The notes under the pieces: model-generated
Databases searched by the model: none
What the model was told of the DNA's origin: nothing
The model's input: the letters and a program-made list of their open reading frames with translations, nothing else
DNA from: JBMYYR01 sp965243605
GTDB taxonomy: Bacteria; Bacteroidota; Bacteroidia; Flavobacteriales; CAJXXR01
Reading direction: 5' to 3'
DNA length: 64,000 nucleotides
Assembly: GCA_965243605.1 (NCBI GenBank)
Contig: CBDEVQ010000121.1
Coordinates: 4,410-68,409 of the forward strand
Part shown: positions 26,271 through 34,405 of the stretch, one piece after another
How positions within the stretch are numbered: the first letter of the stretch is position 1
Layout: the number at the start of each line of letters is the position of its first letter
Program-made: the position numbers and the translations under genes

Positions 26271-27563
26271 ATGACACTTTCGGAAAGAGATCAAAAACAT
26301 TTGTGGCATCCGCTTACTCAGCATAAATTACACCCAGAACATTTAGCAATAACAAAAGCTAAAGCATCTACATTATGGGATGAAAATGGGAATAGCTATA
26401 TAGATGGAATAGCATCGTGGTATACATGTATGTATGGGCACTGTAATGATTATATCATACAGAAGGTAACCGATCAGTTTAAAAATTTAGACCAAGTCGT
26501 ATTTAGTGGATTCACCCATGAACCTGCCGTTAAAATGTCTGAAGAATTAATAGAGATTCTCCCAGACAATCAGAATAAAATTTTCTTCTCTGATAATGGA
26601 TCTACTTCAGTTGACATTGCCATTAAAATGGCCTTACAATATCACTTCAATAAAAAACAAGCTCGAAAAACAATTGTTTGTTTAGAAAATGCATTTCATG
26701 GTGATACATTTGGTGCAATGGCCGTTTCTGGCTTATCTGTATACAATGGACCCTTTGAATCCTTTTTAATTGATGTAAAACGAATTGCTGTACCAACACA
26801 AGAAAATTTCGATGACGTATTAAAACAATTTAAATCATTAATAGATTCAGATGATATTGCTGGATTTATTTTTGAACCTTTAGTACAAGGAGCAGCAGCT
26901 ATGAAAATGTATGATTTTGAATTATTAGACAACCTTATACATTACGCTCAACAAAATGATGTGATCTGTATTGCAGATGAGGTTATGACTGGATTCGGAA
27001 AAACTGGACGTAATTTTGCATCAGATTATTTAACACATAAACCAGACATCATGTGTTTATCTAAATCTTTAACTGGAGGAATAGTGCCAATGGCCTTAAC
27101 AACGTGCTCTAATCACGTCTATAATGCCTTTTATGATGATGATTTATCTAAAGGGTTATTTCATGGCCATACATATTCTGCGAATCCAACGGCTTGTACT
27201 GCGGTTTCTGCTAGTATTGATTTATTAACATCTTCAGAAATACAAAACGATATAACACGAGTTAATCAGAAGCATTTAGGTTTTGAGAAAAGGATTGCAA
27301 GTCATAAAAGTGTAAAGTCAACAAGGGTTTTGGGTGTCATTTTTGCACTTGATATGAATATTGAAATGGACAGATATGGAAAAGTGAGATATCAAATCTT
27401 TGACTTTTTTATGAACCATGGAATTTTCTTAAGACCATTAGGAAATACAATATACATTCTAGCCCCATTTGTAATTACAAACGACGAATTGGAAAAAATT
27501 TACAAAACAATAGAAGATTGCTTAAATCAAACGTTTATTGTTGAATTATTACCTTTAAAATAA
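26271..27563 (+). CDS. bioA: Adenosylmethionine-8-amino-7-oxononanoate aminotransferase
   Basis: 430-residue class III PLP aminotransferase that converts 8-amino-7-oxononanoate to 7,8-diaminononanoate using SAM as amino donor. BioA marks: HLWHPLTQ at the N-terminus, ASWYTCMYGHC (BioA-type substrate site), FFSDNGSTSVDIAIKMALQY, AFHGDTFGAMAVSG, the IADEVMTGFGKTG loop and the PLP lysine in LCLSKSLTGG. Length is typical. The partner bioF lies 34 kb away (61309), so the biotin genes are split in this genome. Confidence 0.92.
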   Translation: MTLSERDQKHLWHPLTQHKLHPEHLAITKAKASTLWDENGNSYIDGIASWYTCMYGHCNDYIIQKVTDQFKNLDQVVFSGFTHEPAVKMSEELIEILPDNQNKIFFSDNGSTSVDIAIKMALQYHFNKKQARKTIVCLENAFHGDTFGAMAVSGLSVYNGPFESFLIDVKRIAVPTQENFDDVLKQFKSLIDSDDIAGFIFEPLVQGAAAMKMYDFELLDNLIHYAQQNDVICIADEVMTGFGKTGRNFASDYLTHKPDIMCLSKSLTGGIVPMALTTCSNHVYNAFYDDDLSKGLFHGHTYSANPTACTAVSASIDLLTSSEIQNDITRVNQKHLGFEKRIASHKSVKSTRVLGVIFALDMNIEMDRYGKVRYQIFDFFMNHGIFLRPLGNTIYILAPFVITNDELEKIYKTIEDCLNQTFIVELLPLK

Positions 27564-27593
27564 AAAAACAGCAAAGCCAAATTGGCTTTGCTG
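27562..27593 (-). terminator. Hairpin after bioA, oriented for the minus strand
   Basis: Stem CAGCAAAGCCAA / TTGGCTTTGCTG (27569-27593). Only the minus strand is followed by a T-run (A7 at 27562-27568 on the plus strand), so it would mainly stop leftward transcripts from the gene at 27734, about 140 bp upstream. Confidence 0.7.
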
Positions 27594-27733
27594 AATTATA
27601 AAAATCATTAACTCTACGGTTTTATTCTTAGGGATAGGCATCTGCTCATAACGAATTACTTTCATAATTTAACTCATGATTATTTTGAACAGTTTAAATT
27701 ATAGCCAGCTACTACTAAATACAATTGATATAG

Positions 27734-28054
27734 CTATAAAATATGATTTAATCCTAATAACAAATTTTGCTCTAAAATATCGAACTTACCATCTGAAAGA
27801 AATAGTTTTTTAGCATCATACATTAAATACTCTACGTCTTCCTTAGTATAATTCAATCTCTCAATAGTATTCGTTATTTTCTGAATACTTTGATAGTCAT
27901 TATCCTGATCATATTCTGAATGCATCTTATCTAAACATAATCTTCCATGTTTAGCTTGAATAAAATCCAATTCCGAAACAGACTCTGTAAAATCAGAATT
28001 TGCACAATAAATTAAAAGATAAACTTTTAACTCTTCACTTGTCCAATTTGTCAT
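27734..28054 (-). CDS. Small helical protein, TerB-like in appearance
   Basis: 106 residues from the chosen start MTNWTSEEL; in-frame ATGs also exist at 28066 and 28099, adding 4 and 15 residues. Predominantly helical and acidic: LKVYLLIYCANSDFTESVSELDFI, YQSIQKITNTIERLNYTKEDVEYLMYDAKKLFLSDGKFDILEQNLLLGL. The DFTESVSELDFI and DGKFDILEQN segments resemble the paired acidic loops of TerB-like proteins; this is suggestive only. Similar short proteins occur in flavobacteria with no known role. Isolated gene. Confidence 0.5.
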   Translation of the reverse strand: MTNWTSEELKVYLLIYCANSDFTESVSELDFIQAKHGRLCLDKMHSEYDQDNDYQSIQKITNTIERLNYTKEDVEYLMYDAKKLFLSDGKFDILEQNLLLGLNHIL

Positions 28055-28335
28055 AAAATTCCCCATAACATTTTCTTTAGAGTTACTAATCGAACACATC
28101 GAAGTAACCTCTTAAAATTTTGATTTCTCGACGAAATCTAACGACTAAACTACGGTTATTTCAATGTATATAAATATAATAAATTTTAATGAATCCTGAA
28201 AGTATTCGGCTTCCTATTTCCCAATAAAATCGATAATAAATCATTATTTATCAGCACATTCTATTGTTTATTCAATTTCTTCAAAAATATATTCTTTTTC
28301 AAACTAAAAAGTAAAAACATATTATAGCTAAATAC

Positions 28336-28365
28336 AAAAAGGGTTACATGAATATGTAACCCTTT
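28336..28365 (-). terminator. Terminator after the YceI gene
   Basis: Stem GGGTTACAT / ATGTAACCC (28341-28362) with loop GAAT, A5 on one side and T4 on the other; it lies 27 bp beyond the YceI stop. Confidence 0.85.
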
Positions 28366-28391
28366 TCTAAGCAATTTAATCTCAAATGCGA

Positions 28392-28970
28392 CTAAAACTC
28401 TAAATCAACAACTAAATCAAACTCATCATAAATTGCTTTATCCTTTAGGCCTTCAAAAAAGCTTGTAGATCCGTATTGAACATCAAACTTTGTTCTATCA
28501 ATTTTTAAAGATGCAGTAGCCTTATTTCCGTATATAGACATTTTAAATGTAACAGCATTTGTTTTACCCTTAATAGTTAAATCTCCTGTTACGGTATAAG
28601 AATTTTTCCCATCTGGTTTAACCTTTTTAAAATCTAATTTTGCTGTTGGAAATTTCGATACTCCAAAAAAGTCATCCGATTTTAAATGTCCTTCTAATTT
28701 ACCTTTATATTCTCCTTCCATATCTGTATTAGAAATAGATGTCATATCAATAGTAAAAGAACCATCTGTTAATTTATCATTTTTAAAAGATAGAGATCCT
28801 GAAGTCATATTAATTACACCTTCATGAGATCCAGTAACCTTATATCCTTTCCAAACAATTTTACTTTTTTCAGTATTAACCTCTTTATCTCCTTCATTTA
28901 ATGTTGTAAAAGAAAATGATACAAGGGCTACTATAATGGCTAGTGCTAAATTCTTAATGGTAGTTTTCAT
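28392..28970 (-). CDS. YceI family lipid-binding-like protein
   Basis: 192 residues with a signal peptide (hydrophobic to about residue 22). The mature part is the YceI lipocalin-like barrel: SKIVWKGYKVTGSHEGVINMTSGSL near residues 36-60, FTIDMTSISNTDMEG, LKSDDFFGVSKFPTAKLDF near 91-109, TVTGDLTIKGKTNAVTF, and SLKIDRTKFDVQYGS near the end. The family binds isoprenoid-type lipids in the periplasm. It is downstream of a Crp-like regulator gene, with an array of AATCTAGATT repeats in between. Confidence 0.9.
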   Translation of the reverse strand: MKTTIKNLALAIIVALVSFSFTTLNEGDKEVNTEKSKIVWKGYKVTGSHEGVINMTSGSLSFKNDKLTDGSFTIDMTSISNTDMEGEYKGKLEGHLKSDDFFGVSKFPTAKLDFKKVKPDGKNSYTVTGDLTIKGKTNAVTFKMSIYGNKATASLKIDRTKFDVQYGSTSFFEGLKDKAIYDEFDLVVDLEF

Positions 28971-29028
28971 GTGTTTTATTTAATTTTGTTATGGTACAAA
29001 GGTCCACAATGAAAACATTTTATAAAAT

Positions 29029-29084
29029 AATCTAGATTAACAAATGATGTTAATCTAGATTAATATCATTTATTAATCTAGATT
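29029..29084. promoter_or_regulatory. Three AATCTAGATT palindromes at exact 23-bp spacing
   Basis: The self-complementary 10-mer AATCTAGATT occurs at 29029-29038, 29052-29061 and 29075-29084. The two 13-bp spacers are themselves dyads (AACA...TGTT, AATA...TATT) and are approximate reverse complements of each other, so neighbouring copies form inverted repeats with 14-bp and 12-bp arms. The third copy overlaps the last codons of the Crp-like gene. The array lies about 60 bp upstream of the YceI start. It looks like a cooperative binding site or alternative hairpins; no T-run follows, so it is not a standard terminator. Confidence 0.6.
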
Positions 29085-29663
29085 TTCAGAAACAAGTTCC
29101 TTTTTCAATTTACTAAAAAACTCTTTGGTTATACCTAGATACGAAGCAATCATATATTGAGGAATACGTCGTTCTATTGAGGGGTACTGTTTCTTAAAAA
29201 GAAGATAACGTTCCTTTGCCGTATGGCTTAAATTGAGAATTATTCGACGTTGTGCACTCACAAATGCCTTTTGTATTTTTTTATGAAATAAACGCTCAAC
29301 TTGCGGCAACTTATCCATAAGTTCATCTTCGTTTTGTTTAGTAAACTGAATGACTTCAGTAGGTTCAATACATTGAATATTATAATCGGCAGGTACTTGA
29401 TCTATAAAACTCCCTAAATCTGAAACCCACCAATCTTTAATACCAAACAAAACAATATGTTCATGTCCGCTAGAGTCAATATAAGTCATTTTCACACAAC
29501 CAGAAACTATAAAATTACTATACCTACATATATCCCCTTGCTGTAAAATATACTGTCCTTTAAGATATTTCTGATATCGAACTTTGGAAATAAGAAAATC
29601 TTGTTCTTCTTTATTCAAATCAATATACTCCGAAAAATAATTTAGTAATGGTTTAGCATCCAT
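29073..29663 (-). CDS. Crp/Fnr-family cyclic-nucleotide-binding-domain regulator
   Basis: 196 residues: an N-terminal cNMP-binding-like barrel (GQYILQQGDICRYSNFIVSGCVKM near residues 36-59, and the later VSDLGSFIDQVPA) followed by a helical linker and a short C-terminal winged helix (RIPQYMIASYLGITKEFFSKLKKEL near 167-191). The cAMP-contacting RS/RT residues are not conserved, as is usual for bacteroidotal members, so the ligand is unknown. It follows the D-2-hydroxyglutarate dehydrogenase-like gene after 9 bp and precedes YceI; autoregulation or YceI control through the AATCTAGATT array is possible. Confidence 0.85.
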   Translation of the reverse strand: MDAKPLLNYFSEYIDLNKEEQDFLISKVRYQKYLKGQYILQQGDICRYSNFIVSGCVKMTYIDSSGHEHIVLFGIKDWWVSDLGSFIDQVPADYNIQCIEPTEVIQFTKQNEDELMDKLPQVERLFHKKIQKAFVSAQRRIILNLSHTAKERYLLFKKQYPSIERRIPQYMIASYLGITKEFFSKLKKELVSENLD

Positions 29664-29672
29664 ATCCTTATA

Positions 29673-32573
29673 TTACATATTTTTTAATGCTTCTTTTAAT
29701 ACTGTTACAGGATGTTTCGCTTTACGTTTTGTTCCATCAAAAATTTGATGCCTACAACTTGTACCTGCAGCGATTATCTCAACATCTTCGTCCATTCGTC
29801 TTACCACAGGGAAAAGCGTGTCTTCACCTACATTCATACTTAGTTTATAATGTTCTTTTTCATATCCAAAAGACCCAGCCATTCCACAACAACCCGTCGC
29901 TAAAATACTTACCTTATAATTCTCAGGAATACTTAAAACCTTATAACTTGCTTGAGTTCCTGATAATGCCTTTTGATGACAATGTCCATGAACTTTTAGA
30001 ATTTTATGATCAGATTTAAACTTAGAAACATCTATATTTCCAGCATCCAATTCTCTATTTAAAAACTCCTCAACCGTAAATACATGTTTAGATAGGTATT
30101 TTACAGACTCAATATCATCTGCTAAACGTAAGTACTCATCTCTAAAGGTTAAAATTGCAGAAGGTTCTATACCTATTAATGGAATGTCCTTAGAAACTAT
30201 ATTTTTAAAGATATAAACATTATTGTTAGCAATTGTTTTAGCCTCATTTAAAAATCCCTTTGAAATAAAACTTCTTCCGCTTTCTTCATGCTTTACAATA
30301 TTAACTTTATAACCTAGTGCATTTAATACTAAAACTGTATCCTTTCCAACTTCTACATCATAAAAGTTAGTGAATTCATCACAAAACAAATTTACTTCCT
30401 TTGAGCACTCTTCTTGAGGAAATGATTTATACCATGCTCTTAATGTTTTTAAAGCCAATTTAGGGATATCTCTTTCTTCTGCTACACCCATTATTTTTTT
30501 AGAAATATTAGAGCTTAAAAACAAATTAGTAATCCTTGGGAGTAAACTTCCAAGTTTGTTGTATTTAGCATTGTTTGCAAACAATCGACTTCTGAAAGAA
30601 TATCCATTTGTTTCTTGATATTGATACAAAAACTCAGCTTTTAACGCTGCCATATCAACATTACTTGGGCATTCGCTAGAACAACCTTTACAGCTTAAAC
30701 ATAAATCTAATGATTCTTTAATTTCTGGATGGTTAAAACGGTTCTCTTGATCAGAATGGGTTAAAAACTCTCTTAGAATATTTGCTCGTGATCGTGTTGT
30801 ATCTTTTTCATCTCTGGTCGCTCTATAACTTGGACACATCGTTCCACCAGCTTTGGATGTTTTTCTACAATCTCCAGCTCCATTACATTTTTCTGCAAGT
30901 CTTAATATACCTTCACTATCATCAAAATTTTGAATCGTTTTAATGTCAGGTTCAATTCGATCTATTTCATACCTTAAACTTTCATCCATAGAATAGGCAT
31001 CTACTATTTTACCTATGTTAAAGATTTTATTTGGATCAAATACATGTTTTATTCGCCTAAGCAATTGATAATTTTGATCCCCTATCATTAAAGGAATAAA
31101 TTCCGCTCTAACAATTCCATCACCATGTTCACCACTAAATGATCCCTTATATTTTTTAACTAATTTAGCCGTATCTGTTGTTATAGTTCTAAATAGTTCA
31201 ACGTCTTCTTTCTTTTTTAGATTTAGTATCGGCCTTAAATGCAATTCTCCTGCCCCAGCATGCGCATAATAAACAGCTTGTTGATCATACTTTTTCATTA
31301 TTAAAGAAAACTCCGCAATAAACTCAGGAAGATCTGATAGTTCTACTGCTGTATCTTCAATACAGGCCACAGCCTTTTTATCTCCAATAATATTGGCTAA
31401 TAGCCCTAAACCTGCCTTTCTTAGTTCTAGAACTTTCTTAATATCTCCCCCATAAATTTTAGGGTGAGCATAACCTAAATTATTATTTTCTAAATCCTTT
31501 ACTAAATCTGCAGCCCGTTGTTCAGCCTCTTCTTTAGAATTGGCACTAACTTCAAGCATAAGAACAGCTTCTGGATCTCCTTGTATAAAAAATCTATTTT
31601 TTACCTGTTCTCTATTACCTTTTGTACAATCTAAAATAACCTTATCCATGAGTTCACATGTGTACAGATTATGTTTCATGGCTACAACAACAGCTTCTAA
31701 ACTCTCTCTAACGGTTGTGAAATGAGATGTAACCATTACACTTTCCGAAGGAGGTAAATCGTCAAGCTGAATTTTAATAGACGTAGAAAATGCCAATGTA
31801 CCTTCACTTCCGGCTAATAATTTAGCCAAATTAACGGTTTGTTTAGATCCTCCAAAAAGTTCAAAATCCAATAATTCATCTACTGCATACCCCGTACTTC
31901 TTCTATGTATACTAGGCTTTGGAAATTCATTTTTAATTTCCTCCTGTTGATGTTTATTTGATAATTCAGCTAATAATGTCCTATAGATTTCTCCTTCTAA
32001 TGTTTCCTCCTTCGTTTTTGACAGATAGGTTTCTTTAGAAATTTCATTGAATTTCACATGGGTTCCATCACTTAAAAAAGCCTCTATTTCTAAAACCTTA
32101 TCCCGTGTTACTCCATATTGAATAGATGTTGTACCTGATGAGTTATTACCAACCATACCTCCGATCATACATCGATTAGAAGTCGAAGTATTTGGACCGA
32201 AGAATAGCCCATATTGTTTCAATTCAGCATTTAACTCATCTCGGATAACTCCAGGTTGAACAACAACAGTCTTATTACTTCTATCAAGGTTTAATATCTT
32301 AGTATAATGTTTAGAAACATCTACAACCAATCCTTCTCCAACACACTGTCCAGCAAGTGACGTTCCGGCTGTTCTTGGTATTAGTCCAATATTATTCTTT
32401 TTTGCAAAGCCAATAATGGTTTTTAAATCATCATTACCTTTTGGAAAAGCAACTCCCAATGGTAATTTTCTATAAACAGACGCATCTGTTGCATAAATTA
32501 CCTGATGAAGTTTATCATCTTTTACTTCTCCCTTTATCTTAGAGCCTAATAGGGCTAATATAGTTGTATCCAT
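29673..32573 (-). CDS. FAD-linked oxidase / Fe-S protein, probable D-2-hydroxyglutarate dehydrogenase (YdiJ-like)
   Basis: 966-residue fusion. Residues about 20-205 form the FAD_binding_4 (VAO/PCMH) domain (IPRTAGTSLAGQCVG, MIGGMVGNNSSGTTSIQYG); about 270-540 the FAD-oxidase C domain (YYAHAGAGELHLRP, FSGEHGDG). Fe-S cysteines follow in CNGAGDCRK...MCPSYRAT and CLSCKGCSSECPSNVD. The C-terminus has two GlcF-type CCG motifs (HGHCHQKAL, TGCCGMAGSFGYEKEH). Length and order fit YdiJ, a D-2-hydroxyglutarate dehydrogenase, better than glycolate or D-lactate oxidase. The divergent DUF1338 enzyme makes D-2-hydroxyglutarate from 2-oxoadipate, which supports this substrate. Between an Lrp gene (9-bp gap) and a Crp-like gene (9-bp gap). 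Confidence 0.83.
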   Translation of the reverse strand: MDTTILALLGSKIKGEVKDDKLHQVIYATDASVYRKLPLGVAFPKGNDDLKTIIGFAKKNNIGLIPRTAGTSLAGQCVGEGLVVDVSKHYTKILNLDRSNKTVVVQPGVIRDELNAELKQYGLFFGPNTSTSNRCMIGGMVGNNSSGTTSIQYGVTRDKVLEIEAFLSDGTHVKFNEISKETYLSKTKEETLEGEIYRTLLAELSNKHQQEEIKNEFPKPSIHRRSTGYAVDELLDFELFGGSKQTVNLAKLLAGSEGTLAFSTSIKIQLDDLPPSESVMVTSHFTTVRESLEAVVVAMKHNLYTCELMDKVILDCTKGNREQVKNRFFIQGDPEAVLMLEVSANSKEEAEQRAADLVKDLENNNLGYAHPKIYGGDIKKVLELRKAGLGLLANIIGDKKAVACIEDTAVELSDLPEFIAEFSLIMKKYDQQAVYYAHAGAGELHLRPILNLKKKEDVELFRTITTDTAKLVKKYKGSFSGEHGDGIVRAEFIPLMIGDQNYQLLRRIKHVFDPNKIFNIGKIVDAYSMDESLRYEIDRIEPDIKTIQNFDDSEGILRLAEKCNGAGDCRKTSKAGGTMCPSYRATRDEKDTTRSRANILREFLTHSDQENRFNHPEIKESLDLCLSCKGCSSECPSNVDMAALKAEFLYQYQETNGYSFRSRLFANNAKYNKLGSLLPRITNLFLSSNISKKIMGVAEERDIPKLALKTLRAWYKSFPQEECSKEVNLFCDEFTNFYDVEVGKDTVLVLNALGYKVNIVKHEESGRSFISKGFLNEAKTIANNNVYIFKNIVSKDIPLIGIEPSAILTFRDEYLRLADDIESVKYLSKHVFTVEEFLNRELDAGNIDVSKFKSDHKILKVHGHCHQKALSGTQASYKVLSIPENYKVSILATGCCGMAGSFGYEKEHYKLSMNVGEDTLFPVVRRMDEDVEIIAAGTSCRHQIFDGTKRKAKHPVTVLKEALKNM

Positions 32574-32582
32574 TGTTGTGTT

Positions 32583-33044
32583 CTATGGAATGATTGGTAC
32601 ATTTTTCTTAAAGCCAGTGTCAAAACAAATAAAAGTATCGGTTCCTGCGACTCCATTAATTAAGTGGACTTGTTTATACAAGATGTCTTTCAAGTGTTCA
32701 TTATCTTTTGCAAAGATTAAAATAAAAATTGCATAATTACCCGAAACATAATTGCATTCAACAATTTCACCTATTTGAGACAGTTCTTCCATTACAGATT
32801 CTGCAAACCGTGCTTCTCTCAAACGAATACCTGTATACGATTTCGTATGGTATCCTAATTTTCGTTCATCCAAGATAAATTCAGCATTCTTAATAACACC
32901 TTCAGCAATCAATTTTTTAATGCGCTGATGTACCAAAGAATTGGAAATATTCAATTCTTGGGCGATTTGTGAGTAAGGTTTTCTAGCATCATCTCTTAAT
33001 TTGATAAGAATTTGCTGATCTATATAATCAAATTGATTATCCAT
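32583..33044 (-). CDS. Lrp/AsnC-family transcriptional regulator
   Basis: 153 residues: N-terminal helix-turn-helix (IDQQILIKLRDDARKPYSQIAQELNIS then NSLVHQRIKKLIAEGVI, residues about 7-52) and a C-terminal RAM/AsnC ligand-binding domain (GEIVECNYVSGNYAIFILIFAKD, about 92-114). Lrp regulators sense amino acids or their derivatives. It is 9 bp upstream of the D-2-hydroxyglutarate dehydrogenase-like gene and divergent from the DUF1338 gene; the shared region contains a GTATTAC-CTT-GTAATAC dyad. Lysine or a breakdown product is a plausible effector, by inference from the neighbours. Confidence 0.92.
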   Translation of the reverse strand: MDNQFDYIDQQILIKLRDDARKPYSQIAQELNISNSLVHQRIKKLIAEGVIKNAEFILDERKLGYHTKSYTGIRLREARFAESVMEELSQIGEIVECNYVSGNYAIFILIFAKDNEHLKDILYKQVHLINGVAGTDTFICFDTGFKKNVPIIP

Positions 33045-33079
33045 GCATGTATATTAAGTTGATTTGAATAAAGTTAATC

Positions 33080-33096
33080 GTATTACCTTGTAATAC
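33080..33096. promoter_or_regulatory. Dyad operator (GTATTAC CTT GTAATAC), candidate Lrp site
   Basis: Perfect 7-bp arms with a 3-bp centre, in the 158-bp region between the divergent lrp-type and DUF1338 genes; size and AT-rich centre fit an Lrp/AsnC box. Confidence 0.55.
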
Positions 33097-33172
33097 TAAT
33101 CAAATTAACACAAAACATTAGTTAATAGTGTAAAATTAATCATTTAACACCGCATTAATGTATAATTACACT

Positions 33173-33180
33173 TAAATTTG
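33173..33180 (+). promoter_or_regulatory. Putative -7 element (TAAATTTG) of the DUF1338 gene
   Basis: TAnnTTTG match 22 bp before the ATG at 33203, about 76 bp downstream of the dyad operator. Confidence 0.4.
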
Positions 33181-33202
33181 CCAAAGATTTTAAAATATAA
33201 GC

Positions 33203-34021
33203 ATGACAACTGCGCAAATTTTCGACAAACTTTGGAATGAATATATCCAAAGAACACCTTCAGCTGAAAAAATTAAATCCTTATTTTCTGATCAAGGAAA
33301 TACAGTTTTTAATGACCACGTAGCATTTAGAACATTTGATGACCCTAGAGTAAACATTGAAACTCTAGCGACAACATTTATTAATGCTGGTTATGAAGAA
33401 ATAGGTGATTACACTTTTGAAAAGAAGAAATTATACGCTAAACATTTTGAGCATAAATCTGACAAAGATGCGCCACGTGTTTTTATTAGCCAATTAAAGA
33501 CTGAAGAGTTTTCTTTGGAATTACGTGCTAAAATAAAGGCTATGATTGATAGCATTCCAACTGAAGAGTTAGCATCTGGTGATTTAGTATTTAAAGGGAG
33601 ATTATGGGATACTCCATCTTTTGATATATACGAAGGTTTATTAGAAGAGTCTGAATATGCAGCTTGGTTATATGTTAACGGATTTTGTTCTAACCACTTT
33701 ACTGTAGATGTAAACAAACTAGATACATTTGAGACATTACAAGAAGTAAATGCCTTCTTAAAAGACAAGGGACACCAAATGAATGTTTCTGGTGGAGAGA
33801 TTAAAGGTAATCCAGAACAGTTCTTAGAACAATCAAGTGTACTTGCTGATCGTATTCCTGTTGAGTTTAAAGAATGTACTAAAGAAATAACTTCATGTTA
33901 TTATGAATTTGCTTTCCGTCACCCAATGGCCAATGGAGAGTTATTTTCAGGATTTGTTGCAGGATCTGCAGATAAGATTTTTGAAAGTACAGATATGAAT
34001 GTTGAATTACAACAGGCATAG
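33203..34021 (+). CDS. DUF1338 protein, probable 2-oxoadipate dioxygenase/decarboxylase (HglS-like)
   Basis: 272 residues. The DUF1338 family includes HglS, which converts 2-oxoadipate plus O2 to D-2-hydroxyglutarate plus CO2 in lysine breakdown. Here NDHVAFRTF gives His39 and Arg43, matching the metal-ligand His and substrate Arg four residues apart in the family. A second His lies in CSNHFTVDV (about residue 162) and a candidate Glu in CYYEFAFRHP near the C-terminus. It is the short form of the family (about 270 residues; HglS itself is longer), so activity is inferred. Divergent from an Lrp gene and a D-2-hydroxyglutarate dehydrogenase-like gene, the next step in the pathway. Confidence 0.85.
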   Translation: MTTAQIFDKLWNEYIQRTPSAEKIKSLFSDQGNTVFNDHVAFRTFDDPRVNIETLATTFINAGYEEIGDYTFEKKKLYAKHFEHKSDKDAPRVFISQLKTEEFSLELRAKIKAMIDSIPTEELASGDLVFKGRLWDTPSFDIYEGLLEESEYAAWLYVNGFCSNHFTVDVNKLDTFETLQEVNAFLKDKGHQMNVSGGEIKGNPEQFLEQSSVLADRIPVEFKECTKEITSCYYEFAFRHPMANGELFSGFVAGSADKIFESTDMNVELQQA

Positions 34022-34041
34022 TATTACATATATTTTCACAC

Positions 34042-34076
34042 AAAAAAAGGGCTAGATATTATCTAGTCCTTTTTTT
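34042..34076. terminator. Terminator after the DUF1338 gene
   Basis: Stem AGGGCTAGAT / ATCTAGTCCT (34048-34070, one wobble) with A7 before and T7 after; 20 bp after the stop. Confidence 0.88.
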
Positions 34077-34093
34077 GTTTATTACATTTTCAT

Positions 34094-34129
34094 AAAAAAA
34101 CCATTCATAGTAAACTATGAATGGTTTTT
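34094..34129. terminator. Second terminator, for the leftward small-protein gene
   Basis: Stem CCATTCATAG / CTATGAATGG (34101-34124), loop TAAA, with A7 and T5 flanks; 25 bp beyond the stop of the gene at 34154 on the minus strand. Confidence 0.87.
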
Positions 34130-34153
34130 GTTTTATAGCGATTAAAACAACAG

Positions 34154-34393
34154 TTATGCTTTAATATTCTGTTTCTTTCTAGCTGCAAAATAAATAACTG
34201 TAACAACCATTAAACTTAATAGAACCATGATGATTTCATTATGATCTACAGATAAAGTTGAAATAGAATTTTGCGTTGGTGCACTTGTTGATGCTCCTGG
34301 GCTATTATGAGGATTCTGATTAGGCATTGGTTGTGCTAAAGATAAACCAATAGTCATAACAGAAACGATTAATGTAACTAAGAATTTTTTCAT
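34154..34393 (-). CDS. Small exported single-span membrane protein
   Basis: 79 residues: signal peptide (MKKFLVTLIVSVMTIGLSLAQ), a Pro/Asn/Ser/Thr-rich linker of about 25 residues (PMPNQNPHNSPGASTSAPTQ), then one transmembrane helix (about residues 53-70, IIMVLLSLMVVTVIYFA) and a basic end (ARKKQNIKA) that would face the cytoplasm. It lies 12 bp after a T9SS-exported protein gene and before a terminator, so it is the last gene of that transcript. Similar short P-rich proteins with a C-terminal helix accompany T9SS cargo genes in some flavobacteria; function unknown. Confidence 0.6.
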   Translation of the reverse strand: MKKFLVTLIVSVMTIGLSLAQPMPNQNPHNSPGASTSAPTQNSISTLSVDHNEIIMVLLSLMVVTVIYFAARKKQNIKA

Positions 34394-34405
34394 GATAAAT
34401 CTTTT

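Noticed and set aside
27557..27665. Short minus-strand frame starting MKVIRYEQMPIPKNKTVELM
   Set aside because: Its 3' half runs through the hairpin at 27569-27593 and it has no convincing ribosome site; it may be a remnant but is not supported as a gene.
29029..29084. Possible mini CRISPR array
   Set aside because: Repeats are only 10 bp, the spacers are 13 bp and palindromic, and no cas gene is nearby; operator-like sites fit better.
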